A stretch of 64,000 nucleotides of DNA from Ruegeria_C sp041537925 (GTDB lineage Bacteria > Pseudomonadota > Alphaproteobacteria > Rhodobacterales > Rhodobacteraceae). The DNA is taken from the NCBI RefSeq assembly GCF_041537925.1, contig NZ_JBGOSH010000004.1, forward strand, positions 124,001 to 188,000, given 5' to 3'. This document shows, piece by piece, positions 1-7,640 of the stretch. Every line of letters starts with the position of its first letter. The stretch's first letter is position 1. The translations under genes were made by a program, and so were the position numbers. The notes beneath the pieces were generated by a model, which was given only the letters and a program-made list of their open reading frames with translations, did no database searches and was not told the origin of the DNA.

Positions 1-108
1 CCGTTGTTCCAGCAATCCGCCCAGTTGTTCGACACATTCGAAGACGATCTGACGATGCACGGATTGACCGTGATCCATCGCTATAACAAGGATAGTGGCT
101 CTCAATGA
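1..108 (+). CDS. coaX: Type III pantothenate kinase, C-terminal fragment
   Basis: Only the last 35 codons are inside the window; the gene begins upstream. The fragment ends with a stretch (LFQQSAQLFDTFEDDLTMHG, then LTVI) that resembles the C-terminus of CoaX, where a 'xPDLTLRGL'-type segment closes the protein. CoaX phosphorylates pantothenate in coenzyme A biosynthesis. The stop overlaps the rnj start (ATGA), so the two genes are probably co-transcribed and translationally coupled. The order coaX-rnj is what I recall from Rhodobacteraceae, downstream of nuo genes and birA. The call rests on a short tail plus context and is therefore moderate. Confidence 0.6.
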   Translation, partial: PLFQQSAQLFDTFEDDLTMHGLTVIHRYNKDSGSQ

Positions 109-1772
109 GCAGTGAACGATTGATTTACCTTCCCCTTGGCGGGGCGGGCGAGATAGGCATGAACGCCTATGTGTATGGCTATGGCGCACCGGGCAAGGAA
201 CGGCTGATCCTGGTTGATCTGGGCGTGGCCTTTCCCGATATGGATACGACGCCCGGCGTCGACCTGATCTTTGCCGATCTTACCTGGCTGAAAGAACGCG
301 CTGACCGGCTCGAGGCGATCTTTGTCACCCATGCGCATGAGGATCATGTGGGCGCGGTCTCGCTCAACTATGCAGCGCTGAACGTGCCGGTCTATGCCCG
401 CGCTTTCACCGCCAATATCGCGCGGCGCAAGATGGAGGAGCGTGGCCACGCGCCAGAGGCCGTGCGCACGGCCTCGCCCTGGCCCGAACAGATCGAGGCC
501 GGGCCGTTCAAGGTGGGCTTCCTGCCGGTGTCGCATTCGATCCCGGAAAGTGCCGGACTGGTCATCGACACGCCCGGCGGGCGGATCGTGCATTCGGGTG
601 ATTTCAAGCTGGATGCAGATCCCGTGGTGGGTGAGGCGTTTGACCCCGATCTCTGGGCCGAAGTGGCGAAATCCGGGGTGAAAGCGCTGGTCTGCGACAG
701 CACCAACGTGTTTTCGTCCCATCCGGGCCGCTCCGAATCCGAGGTCGGACCGGAGATCACCAAGCTGGTGGCCGGGGCCAAGGGCATGGTGGTCGCCACA
801 ACCTTCGCCTCGAATGTGGCGCGTGTGAAAACCCTGGCCGAGGCGGGCGCGCGGGCAGGGCGATCTGTCGTGTTGCTGGGCCGTGCCATGCGGCGGATGA
901 TCGAAGCGGCGGTCGAGACCGGCGTGCTCAGCGATTTTCCCAAGGTCATCAGCCCGGAAGAGGCGCAGGATGTTCCGCGTGGCAATCTGATGCTGATCGT
1001 GACCGGCAGCCAGGGCGAGCGCCGCGCTGCCAGCGCGCAGCTTGCTCGCGGCAAGTATCGCGGGCTGTCGCTGGCCGAAGGCGATCTGTTCCTGTTCTCG
1101 TCCAAAACCATTCCCGGCAACGAAAAGGGTGTGATCCGCATCATGAACCAGCTCAGCGAAATGGGCGTGGACGTGGTTGATGACAGTTCGGGGCTTTATC
1201 ATGTCTCAGGCCATGCCAACCGCCCCGATCTGGAGCGCGTGCATCAGATCGTCGATCCGCAGATGGTGATCCCGATGCATGGCGAACACCGTCACTTGCG
1301 CGAACACGCGAAACTGGCCGAGGCCGCAGGCCGCGCCGGGATCGTCGCGGTCAATGGCATGATGCTGGACCTCAGCGGCAACGCGCCCAAGGTTGCCGAC
1401 TATATCGAAACGGGTCGCACCTATCTGGATGGCAGCGTCCAGATCGGCGCTCTGGACGGGGTGGTACGTGATCGTATCCGCATGGCGCTGAACGGCCATG
1501 TGATCGTGACAGCCATTCTGGACGAAGAGGATGAGCCGCTGGGCGAACCCTGGTGCGACACCAAGGGCCTGCCGGAAACCGGCAACTCGCGCGCGGCGCT
1601 GATCGAGGTGCTGGAAGAGGATTTGAACCAGTTCCTGATGCGGGCCGACAAGAAGACCCTGCGCGACGATGACAAGCTGGAAGAGGCGCTGCGCCGGATC
1701 ACCCGCCAGTCTGCCCTGACCGAGATCGGCCGCAAACCGGAAGTGACGGTGGTGGTAAGCCGGATGCGCTGA
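105..1772 (+). CDS. rnj: Ribonuclease J (metallo-beta-lactamase / beta-CASP RNase)
   Basis: A 555-residue protein of the usual RNase J length. The N-terminal metallo-beta-lactamase domain has the zinc motif THAHEDHVG at about residues 75-83. Further metal ligands are in HSGDFKLD and, near residue 390, in HVSGHANRPDL, followed by IPMHGEHRHL. The beta-CASP domain lies between, and a C-terminal dimerisation domain ends the protein. It is expected to act in the cytoplasm as a 5'-3' exonuclease and endonuclease in mRNA turnover and 16S/23S rRNA maturation. The start ATG overlaps the preceding coaX stop by 4 bases; an AAGGA about a dozen bases upstream is a weak ribosome site, which fits coupling. 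The next gene is convergent and begins only 6 bases after the stop. Confidence 0.95.
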   Translation: MSSERLIYLPLGGAGEIGMNAYVYGYGAPGKERLILVDLGVAFPDMDTTPGVDLIFADLTWLKERADRLEAIFVTHAHEDHVGAVSLNYAALNVPVYARAFTANIARRKMEERGHAPEAVRTASPWPEQIEAGPFKVGFLPVSHSIPESAGLVIDTPGGRIVHSGDFKLDADPVVGEAFDPDLWAEVAKSGVKALVCDSTNVFSSHPGRSESEVGPEITKLVAGAKGMVVATTFASNVARVKTLAEAGARAGRSVVLLGRAMRRMIEAAVETGVLSDFPKVISPEEAQDVPRGNLMLIVTGSQGERRAASAQLARGKYRGLSLAEGDLFLFSSKTIPGNEKGVIRIMNQLSEMGVDVVDDSSGLYHVSGHANRPDLERVHQIVDPQMVIPMHGEHRHLREHAKLAEAAGRAGIVAVNGMMLDLSGNAPKVADYIETGRTYLDGSVQIGALDGVVRDRIRMALNGHVIVTAILDEEDEPLGEPWCDTKGLPETGNSRAALIEVLEEDLNQFLMRADKKTLRDDDKLEEALRRITRQSALTEIGRKPEVTVVVSRMR

Positions 1773-1777
1773 CCGGT

Positions 1778-2476
1778 TCAGTCGTCGGTCATATGGTGCC
1801 CACGCAGACGCAGGAACAGGCTCTGCTCGTCATCATTGCGAAAGAACGGAACCGAGGCGGGCGGGGTCATGTCCTGCGTCCGCTCGGTGATCTCGGCCAA
1901 GACCACCTCAGTAATGAAGGGCAGGTCGAATGTTCGCACCTCGCTCAGCGGGATCCATTGCAGATGCGACAGCTCGTCCGAGGCGCGCGAGAAATCGTCG
2001 GGATCACCGATGATGTGGGCCGCGTCGATCAAGAAAAACCGCGCGTCAAAGCGGCGCGGGCGACCGGGCGGTGTAATGGCGCGAAAGACGAACTGCAGAC
2101 CTTGTGCCGAGGGCAGGTGCTTGGTCGCGGCGTAATCCTGCCAATCGTCGGGCACCGGTCCGTTCCACGTGCCGGGCTGGCCCAGGATCAGGCCGGTTTC
2201 CTCCCACAGTTCACGGATCGCGGCGACAGCAAGGGCGCTGCCGATATCTTCGGGCACATCTTCCGTCAGACGGTCACGGCACAGCGTGGGCAGCGGCGCG
2301 GCTAGCGCGATTTCACGGTCAGCGGCATCCACCGCACCACCGGGAAAAACGAACTTGTTGGGCATGAAGGCCGCCTTGGCCCCGCGCTGCCCCATCAGCA
2401 CCGATGGGTTCGTCTCACGATCCCGCAATACGATGACGGTCGCGGCGTTCCGGATTGCTGTCTTGTCTTCGCTCAT
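1778..2476 (-). CDS. NUDIX hydrolase
   Basis: A 232-residue NUDIX protein. The box is recognisable as FVFPGGAVD followed, after an insertion of about 35 residues, by AAIRELWEETGL, carrying the REUxEExGU metal-binding Glu residues. A long insertion between the GG and the REL parts is typical of the NUDT7/NUDT19-like coenzyme A or nucleoside-diphosphate hydrolases rather than of MutT. The start was set at the ATG giving MSEDKTAIRN, because the longer frame adds 25 residues of unlikely sequence that run into the neighbouring gene. It lies 22 bases downstream of the DUF983 gene on the same strand, so the two are probably one operon. The substrate cannot be told from sequence. Confidence 0.85.
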   Translation of the reverse strand: MSEDKTAIRNAATVIVLRDRETNPSVLMGQRGAKAAFMPNKFVFPGGAVDAADREIALAAPLPTLCRDRLTEDVPEDIGSALAVAAIRELWEETGLILGQPGTWNGPVPDDWQDYAATKHLPSAQGLQFVFRAITPPGRPRRFDARFFLIDAAHIIGDPDDFSRASDELSHLQWIPLSEVRTFDLPFITEVVLAEITERTQDMTPPASVPFFRNDDEQSLFLRLRGHHMTDD

Positions 2477-2498
2477 GCCCCAGCCTGTCTTGCGGGGC

Positions 2499-2900
2499 TC
2501 AGTCTGCCTGCCCGAAACCGTGCATGCGCCGCGCCCATTGATAGGCGACAACCGCGCCCTTCAGTCTGGGCAGAAGGTAGAGCGAGAGCGCCAGGCAACC
2601 AACCGCAAATATCAAAAACAGCGTCAGAGGTTCTGGACGCCATTGCACGAAGGTCACGTGCAGCGCCGGGGCCATCAGGTGACCGACCAGCAGAATGGTC
2701 AGATAGGCGGGCCCGTCATCGGCGCGGTGGTGATAGAAATCCTGACCGCATTCGCCGCAGGTATCATGCACCTTGAGATATTTGAACAGCAGCGACCCCT
2801 TGCCGCAGCGCGGACATTTGCGACGGAACCCCTTGGCCAGCGCAGGCCAGGTGGGACGATCTGATACGGGTTGGGTCGCTTCAATGGCTTGATCGGTCAT
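2499..2900 (-). CDS. DUF983 family zinc-ribbon membrane protein
   Basis: A 133-residue protein starting MTDQAIEATQ. A CPRCGKGSLL pair of cysteines (about residues 29-32) and CGECGQ (about 48-51) form a likely zinc ribbon; two hydrophobic segments follow (around YLTILLVGHLMAPALHV and LTLFLIFAVGCLALSLYLL). This is the layout of DUF983, a small inner-membrane family common in alphaproteobacteria, whose function is not established. The start was chosen at the ATG directly before the conserved part; a longer frame extends upstream but is opposite the EF-hand promoter region. It is the first gene of a two-gene unit with the NUDIX hydrolase. Confidence 0.85.
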   Translation of the reverse strand: MTDQAIEATQPVSDRPTWPALAKGFRRKCPRCGKGSLLFKYLKVHDTCGECGQDFYHHRADDGPAYLTILLVGHLMAPALHVTFVQWRPEPLTLFLIFAVGCLALSLYLLPRLKGAVVAYQWARRMHGFGQAD

Positions 2901-3132
2901 GGTGCCCTCAATGCAAATCACCCGCCCTATTGCCCTGAAACGGCGCGACAGAAAAGGGTCTAGATCTGTCTTGCGTCCCCATGTCGCAAAAGGTGACAGG
3001 CCCGGGCATCTTAACACGCGCGCGGGGTGTCTGGAAAAAGTTTGTCCAGTCCGCGACGGATTTCAGTTTGGCCTGCGTTTGACCTACATGATCGGCGGCA
3101 GCGGGCCGTCGCACAAGAAAAGGAAGATCAGG

Positions 3133-3594
3133 ATGAAACATGCAGGCTTTATCGGTGGGGTTGTTGTTCTGGCGACGGCAATCGCCGCAAGCAGCGCAAT
3201 GGCCAAAGGGCCGGGCAAGGGCGTTGCCTTCGAGGTGCTGGATGCCGATGGCAACGGTCAGGTCACCATCGAAGAGGTGCAGGCCTGGCAGGAGCAGCGG
3301 TTCACTTCGGTCGACACCGATGGCAGCGGCATGCTGAGCCTCGAAGAGTTGCAGGCCGCAGGGCAGGCAAAAGCCAATGAGAAGGCGGCAAAGATGCTTG
3401 AACGTCGCGACGCCAACGGCGATGGTCAACTCAGCCAGGACGAGCTGCCCAAGCGGCGTGATCCGGCCAAGATGTTCGATCGGATGGACGCCAATGACGA
3501 TGGCACTATCTCGCAGCAGGAATTCGCGGATGCGGGCCACAAGATGGGCAGGAAGCACGGCAAGCACAAGCACGGTGACGCGCAACAGAACTGA
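3133..3594 (+). CDS. Secreted EF-hand protein
   Basis: A 153-residue protein with a Sec signal peptide (MKHAGFIGG, then a hydrophobic core, cleavage near ASSAMA-KG) and four calcium-binding loops: DADGNGQVTIEE, DTDGSGMLSLEE, DANGDGQLSQDE and DANDDGTISQQE. The C-terminus is rich in His and Lys (KHGKHKHGD), which could bind other divalent metals. An AGGAAGATCAGG stretch precedes the ATG. It is the first gene of a four-gene run (EF-hand, sigma factor, one-TM protein, metal-sensor-like protein) with spacings of 5 bases, an overlap, and 0 bases. The context suggests a periplasmic sensor or target of that sigma factor. Calcium binding is inferred from the loops only. Confidence 0.9.
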   Translation: MKHAGFIGGVVVLATAIAASSAMAKGPGKGVAFEVLDADGNGQVTIEEVQAWQEQRFTSVDTDGSGMLSLEELQAAGQAKANEKAAKMLERRDANGDGQLSQDELPKRRDPAKMFDRMDANDDGTISQQEFADAGHKMGRKHGKHKHGDAQQN

Positions 3595-3599
3595 TCCGT

Positions 3600-4214
3600 G
3601 TGGAAGACCTGCCGGTGATATCTTCGGCTGGGTCCGGTGACATCTCGACCGTGACCGGGCTCAGCGACGATACCCTGCTTGTGATGTTCGCCAAGGGCGA
3701 CAGGCAGGCGGTGGTCGAGCTAACCAATCGGCTCGGCCCCCGGACCTATGCGGTGGCGCTGCGAGTATTGGGCAATCGGGCCGAGGCCGAGGATGTGGCA
3801 CAAGAAACGATGATCCGGCTCTGGCGCATGGCCCCGGACTGGCAACAGGGGCAGGCCAAGGTGTCGACCTGGCTCTATCGGGTGACGCTGAACCTTTGCC
3901 TTGACATCAAGCGTCGCAAGAAACCGCTGGATATCGACGCGGTGCCTGAGCCTGAAGACAGCGCGCCGGGCCCGGCTGACAGGCTACAGGACGCGGCCCG
4001 ACATGACGCCTTGCAGGCCGCCCTGATGCTACTGCCCGACAGGCAGCGCGAGGCGGTTGTATTGCGGCATATCGAAGAGCTGTCGAACCCCGAGATCGCG
4101 GGGATCATGGACATCAGCGTCGAGGCGGTCGAAAGTCTGACTGCCCGGGGCAAAAGAGCACTTGCCAAGGCCTTGGCCGACCGGCGTGCGGAATTGGGAT
4201 ATGGCGATGACTGA
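3600..4214 (+). CDS. ECF-family RNA polymerase sigma factor
   Basis: A 204-residue sigma-70 family protein of the ECF type, having only regions 2 and 4. Region 2 is seen as AEAEDVAQETMIRLWR (about residues 62-77) followed by VSTWLYRVTLNLCLD. Region 4 is LPDRQREAVVLRHIEELSNP then AGIMDISVEAVESLTARGKR, a helix-turn-helix. The first codon is taken as GTG at 3600, five bases after the EF-hand stop; no in-frame ATG lies near, so translation is probably coupled. The following gene overlaps its 3' end. With a one-TM protein and a periplasmic metal-sensor-like protein downstream, the unit has the composition of the CnrYXH-type metal-responsive systems. Target promoters are not evident. Confidence 0.9.
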   Translation: MEDLPVISSAGSGDISTVTGLSDDTLLVMFAKGDRQAVVELTNRLGPRTYAVALRVLGNRAEAEDVAQETMIRLWRMAPDWQQGQAKVSTWLYRVTLNLCLDIKRRKKPLDIDAVPEPEDSAPGPADRLQDAARHDALQAALMLLPDRQREAVVLRHIEELSNPEIAGIMDISVEAVESLTARGKRALAKALADRRAELGYGDD

Positions 4215-4566
4215 AGATGACAAGGAACTGGAGGCCCTGTTTGCCGACGCGCGCAACTCGCGGGACGAAATGCCCGATGGCCTGGCTACGCTCATGATGG
4301 CGGATGCGGTCCGCATTCAGCAGGATCATCTGACACAAGCCGAACCGATTCGAACCCGCCCCGGTCTTTGGGATCAGATACAGTCCTTGCTTGGCGGTTG
4401 GGCCGGGCTGGGCGGGCTTGCTGCGGCCAGCGCCGCCGGGGTCTGGATCGGTCTGGCACCGCCGGAATTCCTGCCGGATCCCGCCGGCATGGTGTTTCAG
4501 CAGGAGGAAGATCTGGAGCTGTTTCAGAGCTTTGCCTTCAATGATGTCACGCTGGAGGAGGGGTAA
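4201..4566 (+). CDS. Small single-pass membrane protein, candidate anti-sigma factor
   Basis: A 121-residue protein. An acidic cytoplasmic N-terminus (MTEDDKELEALFADARN) is followed by one hydrophobic segment (GGLAAASAAGVWIGLAP, about residues 73-89) and a short acidic tail of about 30 residues. The gene overlaps the end of the sigma gene and abuts the next gene. Position, topology and size fit an anti-sigma factor that holds the ECF sigma at the membrane, but I see no ZAS zinc motif or other diagnostic element. The start could be the ATG at 4201 or 4207, two codons apart. Function is inferred from context only. Confidence 0.7.
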   Translation: MAMTEDDKELEALFADARNSRDEMPDGLATLMMADAVRIQQDHLTQAEPIRTRPGLWDQIQSLLGGWAGLGGLAAASAAGVWIGLAPPEFLPDPAGMVFQQEEDLELFQSFAFNDVTLEEG

Positions 4567-5040
4567 ATGGCCGAAACCGTCTACAGAACCCGGACCTGGG
4601 TCAAACTGCTGCTTGGCGTCTCGCTGGCCTTGAACCTGGCGGTTGCGGGGTTGGCCGTTGGCGCGATGCTGCGCTTTGGCGGGCATGATCACAAGCGCCC
4701 GATGCCAAAAACGGTGGGATCCATGCTCTACCGGGCCTTGCCCGATGACGACCGCAAGACACTGCGCACGCAGACGCGTGAGTTGCACAAAGCCCGGCAG
4801 GGCGCCAAGGGCGCGGACCTGAAGGCGGTGATTGCCATGCTGGATGCCGATCCGTTTGATCCGCAGGCGTTGCGTTTGGTGATCAGCGAACAGGCCGAGG
4901 CCCGCAGCGCGGTTTTCATGGCGATGCAGAACGCCTGGATCGAGCAGGTTCTGACCATGGATGATGCCGAGCGGCAGGTCTATGCAGAAAGGTTGGAAGA
5001 GCTGGCACAGCGCGGGCGCAAAAAGGGTAGCAAGAAGTAA
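4567..5040 (+). CDS. Periplasmic heavy-metal-sensor-like protein (CnrX/CpxP-type)
   Basis: A 157-residue protein with one N-terminal membrane anchor (WVKLLLGVSLALNLAVAGLA, residues 11-30) and a helical periplasmic domain. It resembles the Metal_resist family (CnrX, NccX, ZraP, CpxP-like). A GGHDH motif just after the anchor and several Met residues (for example VFMAMQNAW) are candidate metal ligands. It begins directly at the stop of the anti-sigma candidate. In CnrYXH the CnrX sensor binds metal and makes the anti-sigma release the sigma factor; a similar role here is inference. A Lys/Arg-rich end (RGRKKGSKK) closes the protein. The next gene is convergent, 2 bases away. Confidence 0.8.
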   Translation: MAETVYRTRTWVKLLLGVSLALNLAVAGLAVGAMLRFGGHDHKRPMPKTVGSMLYRALPDDDRKTLRTQTRELHKARQGAKGADLKAVIAMLDADPFDPQALRLVISEQAEARSAVFMAMQNAWIEQVLTMDDAERQVYAERLEELAQRGRKKGSKK

Positions 5041-5042
5041 CC

Positions 5043-6428
5043 TCAGCCGGCCTGCTGCAGCATGTAACAGTTTCGCCCCGCATGTTTGGCGTCATAAAGC
5101 GCCTTGTCGGCCTGCGCGATCAGGCGGTCGATATCACTTTGTCCCGATGCCGTGTTCTCGGGCTCGCCCACCACGACACCGATGCTGGCCGTGACCAGGA
5201 TGGGGGCGTTGCCAGCACCCACCTTGAAGGGCTGCGCGTTGATCTGTCGGCACAGGCGCGCCGCAACACGGTCCGCATCCTCGCGGGGCGTGTTGGGCAA
5301 CGCGACCATGAATTCCTCGCCCCCGATCCGGGCAATTAGGTCCTGCGCGCGCAGGTTGCTGCGCAGGCGGTGGGCGGTTTCGATCAGCACCGCGTCGCCT
5401 GCCGCATGTCCATAGGTGTCGTTGATCGCTTTGAAGTGATCGAGATCGACCATCATCACGGCAAAACCCGCATCGGGTGTCTTGGGCCCGCGCAGCAGCC
5501 GGCCCAAAGCGGGCAGGGCATATCGGCGATTATAAAGCCCGGTCATCGAATCCCGTGTTGCCGCCCTCAACCCTGCCTGCACGCTGTCGCGGTAGCGGTC
5601 GGCGCGGGCCTTGCGGCGCAACAGCGTCTCCAGCCGCAGCGCAACCTCACGGGCGCAGAACCCGCCAATCAACACGTCATCGGCCCCCAGATCCAGCGCG
5701 GTTGCAGCGCGCTGGGTGCTGGGCAGTTTGGGCACCGCGATCACGGCGGCGTTGCGGGTCAACCCACGCGCGCGCAGATCAGCCAGCAGGCGCAGGCCTG
5801 CCGCTCCTTCCGAAAGCTCCACAATGAGCGCATCCGGCGCGGCCTGACCGGGCAGGCCATGAAGCCCGTTGCAGGTGACAAGATCCAGCCGGTGGCCCAC
5901 CTGCTCGCGCAGTTGCGTGCGCCAGACCGCTCCGGTGCCGCAGCTTTGCGCGATCACTGCGACCGAGGCGGTCCGCTCTGCCGGGGCAAAGGGGCTGGGC
6001 GCTTCGTCGAACCCCACCGCTTGCGACGCGGATTGGCGCTGCAACTCGCCCAGATTGCCATGGATACGGATCAGGCTGCGGATACGGGCCAGCAGGATCA
6101 CGTCATTGCAGGGCTGGCACAGTACATCGTGTATGCCCGCCGCCAGCGCCCGCAGCTTTGCGCCGCGATCATTCTGGCGCGCGATCGCGATCATCGGAAT
6201 GTTGGCGGTGCCGCTTTCAGCCTGCAGCATTCGGTGGAGCCCCAGCGCATCGCCATCGGGCAGGTCCATCGCCGAGATGATCAGGTCGGGATGCGTGCGG
6301 TGGATCAGCGGCATCACGCCTTCAAGCGTTGCGGCCTGTACCACATGATACCATGCGGCCGACAACTGAACCTTCAGCATGATCCGGTTGGTGGACACGC
6401 CGTCCAGTATCAAAATCGTTCCCTGCAT
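5043..6428 (-). CDS. PleD-like diguanylate cyclase with two degenerate receiver domains
   Basis: A 461-residue protein with the REC-REC-GGDEF layout of PleD. The GGDEF domain is intact: the active site is GGEEF at residues 371-375 and the inhibitory I-site is RAQD at 362-365, so c-di-GMP synthesis with product inhibition is expected. The first receiver domain (about 1-120) has Ala53 where the phosphorylated Asp should be (IISAMDLP instead of xxSDxxxP) and Gln105-Pro106 instead of Lys-Pro. The second (about 155-275) has Glu206 at the Asp position and Gly-Gly instead of Lys-Pro. Phosphorylation as in Caulobacter PleD is therefore unlikely. It is divergent from the DUF3572 gene, which often lies beside divK/pleD in alphaproteobacteria. 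Confidence 0.9.
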   Translation of the reverse strand: MQGTILILDGVSTNRIMLKVQLSAAWYHVVQAATLEGVMPLIHRTHPDLIISAMDLPDGDALGLHRMLQAESGTANIPMIAIARQNDRGAKLRALAAGIHDVLCQPCNDVILLARIRSLIRIHGNLGELQRQSASQAVGFDEAPSPFAPAERTASVAVIAQSCGTGAVWRTQLREQVGHRLDLVTCNGLHGLPGQAAPDALIVELSEGAAGLRLLADLRARGLTRNAAVIAVPKLPSTQRAATALDLGADDVLIGGFCAREVALRLETLLRRKARADRYRDSVQAGLRAATRDSMTGLYNRRYALPALGRLLRGPKTPDAGFAVMMVDLDHFKAINDTYGHAAGDAVLIETAHRLRSNLRAQDLIARIGGEEFMVALPNTPREDADRVAARLCRQINAQPFKVGAGNAPILVTASIGVVVGEPENTASGQSDIDRLIAQADKALYDAKHAGRNCYMLQQAG

Positions 6429-6524
6429 CGAAGCATCCTATCGACAAGTGCTTTTCATTCCTTCCGATTTGTTTAAGAAACTGGTTAAGAATCCCTTTCC
6501 GTAGCCGTAAAGACCGGAGGCTCG

Positions 6525-6809
6525 ATGACCTTTTCCGCCCCTGCAGCCGAGACGCTGGCGCTGCGCGCGCTGACCTGGCTGGTCGGAAATGACGAGTTGC
6601 TGCCGATCTTTCTGGGATCGACCGGCGCAGATGAGGCGCAACTGCGCGCAAGCGCCGGAGATTCTGAGTTTCTGCTCTCGGTGCTGGATTTCCTGATGAT
6701 GGACGATGCCTGGATCGTTGCCTTTTGTGATGCCAACACCGTTCCCTATGACCAACCGATGCAGGCCCGTGCTGCCCTAGCGGGCGAGGCCGGGATGCAC
6801 TGGACCTGA
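6525..6809 (+). CDS. DUF3572 family protein
   Basis: A 94-residue, all-helical, acidic soluble protein. Segments ETLALRALTWLVG and FLLSVLDFLMMDDAWIVAFC are characteristic of DUF3572, a small alphaproteobacterial family without known function that is usually found next to divK/pleD genes, as here. GGAGG lies about 7 bases before the ATG, giving a clear start. It is followed 21 bases later by the HAD hydrolase gene on the same strand, so the two may be co-transcribed. No catalytic motif is visible. Confidence 0.85.
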   Translation: MTFSAPAAETLALRALTWLVGNDELLPIFLGSTGADEAQLRASAGDSEFLLSVLDFLMMDDAWIVAFCDANTVPYDQPMQARAALAGEAGMHWT

Positions 6810-6830
6810 CCCACCAAACCGGAGACCCTG

Positions 6831-7520
6831 ATGCAGATCGACGCCATTCTGTTTGACAAGGACGGAACCCTGTTTGACTTCGCCACCACGTGGGAGACCT
6901 TTGCCTGTGCCCTTATGATGAAGCTGGCAGAGGGTGACCATACTCGCGCGGCGCAGCTGGGTGAAGTGATCGGCTTTGACCTGCACGCCCGTCGTTACCA
7001 CCCCGACAGCATCGTGATTGCGGGAACGCCCGCAGAAATCGTCGAGGTGCTCGCGCCTTCCATACCCGGCATGACCAAGCCCGAACTCATCGACATGCTG
7101 AATCATGAGGCCTCCAAGGCCCCGCAGGCCGAGGCGGTGCCGCTGATCCCGTTTCTCGATCACCTGCGTGGCCAGGGTATCAAGCTTGGCGTTGCCACCA
7201 ACGACGCCGAAGCGCCTGCACGCGTGCACCTGGGCGGGGCCGGGGTGCAGGACCGGTTCGATTTTATTGCGGGGTCGGACAGCGGCCATGGGGCCAAGCC
7301 CGAACCTGGGCAGTTGCTTGCCTTCGCCACTTATGTCGACGTCGCGCCCGAACATGTCGCCATGGTCGGCGACAGCACTCATGACCTGATCGCGGGCCGC
7401 GCCGCGGGGATGCGGACCGTGGGCGTGCTGACTGGCCCGGCGCCAGTGCAAGAACTTGCCCCTCATGCGGATGTGGTCCTGAACAATATCGGCGAAATCC
7501 CGGCCTGGCTGGGTCTCTAG
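6831..7520 (+). CDS. HAD-superfamily phosphatase (phosphoglycolate phosphatase-like)
   Basis: A 229-residue haloacid-dehalogenase-type hydrolase. Motif I is FDKDGTLFD (residues 9-17) with the nucleophile Asp and the acid/base Asp two residues on; motif II is GVATND; motif III/IV are KPEPGQL and MVGDSTHDLIAG. The helical cap between motif I and II marks subfamily I, near Gph/phosphoglycolate phosphatases, although the substrate cannot be read from sequence. A GGAGA ribosome site precedes the ATG. It follows the DUF3572 gene closely; the next gene starts 120 bases downstream with its own ribosome site. Confidence 0.85.
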   Translation: MQIDAILFDKDGTLFDFATTWETFACALMMKLAEGDHTRAAQLGEVIGFDLHARRYHPDSIVIAGTPAEIVEVLAPSIPGMTKPELIDMLNHEASKAPQAEAVPLIPFLDHLRGQGIKLGVATNDAEAPARVHLGGAGVQDRFDFIAGSDSGHGAKPEPGQLLAFATYVDVAPEHVAMVGDSTHDLIAGRAAGMRTVGVLTGPAPVQELAPHADVVLNNIGEIPAWLGL

Positions 7521-7640
7521 CGCGCCTCAACTCGCAAAACCGCCGGTAAAGGATTGAAAAGCGACGTTACAGGTCGCGGACAGAGCGGCAGCGCGCGGCG
7601 CATCTGAGGCTTCCTCGAAAGAAGCGAAGGGAGATGTGCC

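Noticed and set aside
102..1202. Open frame of 366 codons on the minus strand inside rnj
   Set aside because: rnj has all RNase J motifs over the same DNA; the antisense product is His/Arg-rich and has no recognisable fold.
2901..3132. Upstream extension of the EF-hand protein and of the DUF983 protein into their shared intergenic region
   Set aside because: Both frames are open there, but each protein has a natural start (signal peptide; MTDQ) and the 232 bases are better read as a divergent promoter region, in which I see no clear operator.
6473..6488. Possible CtrA site (TTAA pair) between the PleD-like and DUF3572 genes
   Set aside because: The two TTAA half-sites are 8 bases apart, whereas the CtrA consensus needs 7, and the TTAACCAT half-site is absent.
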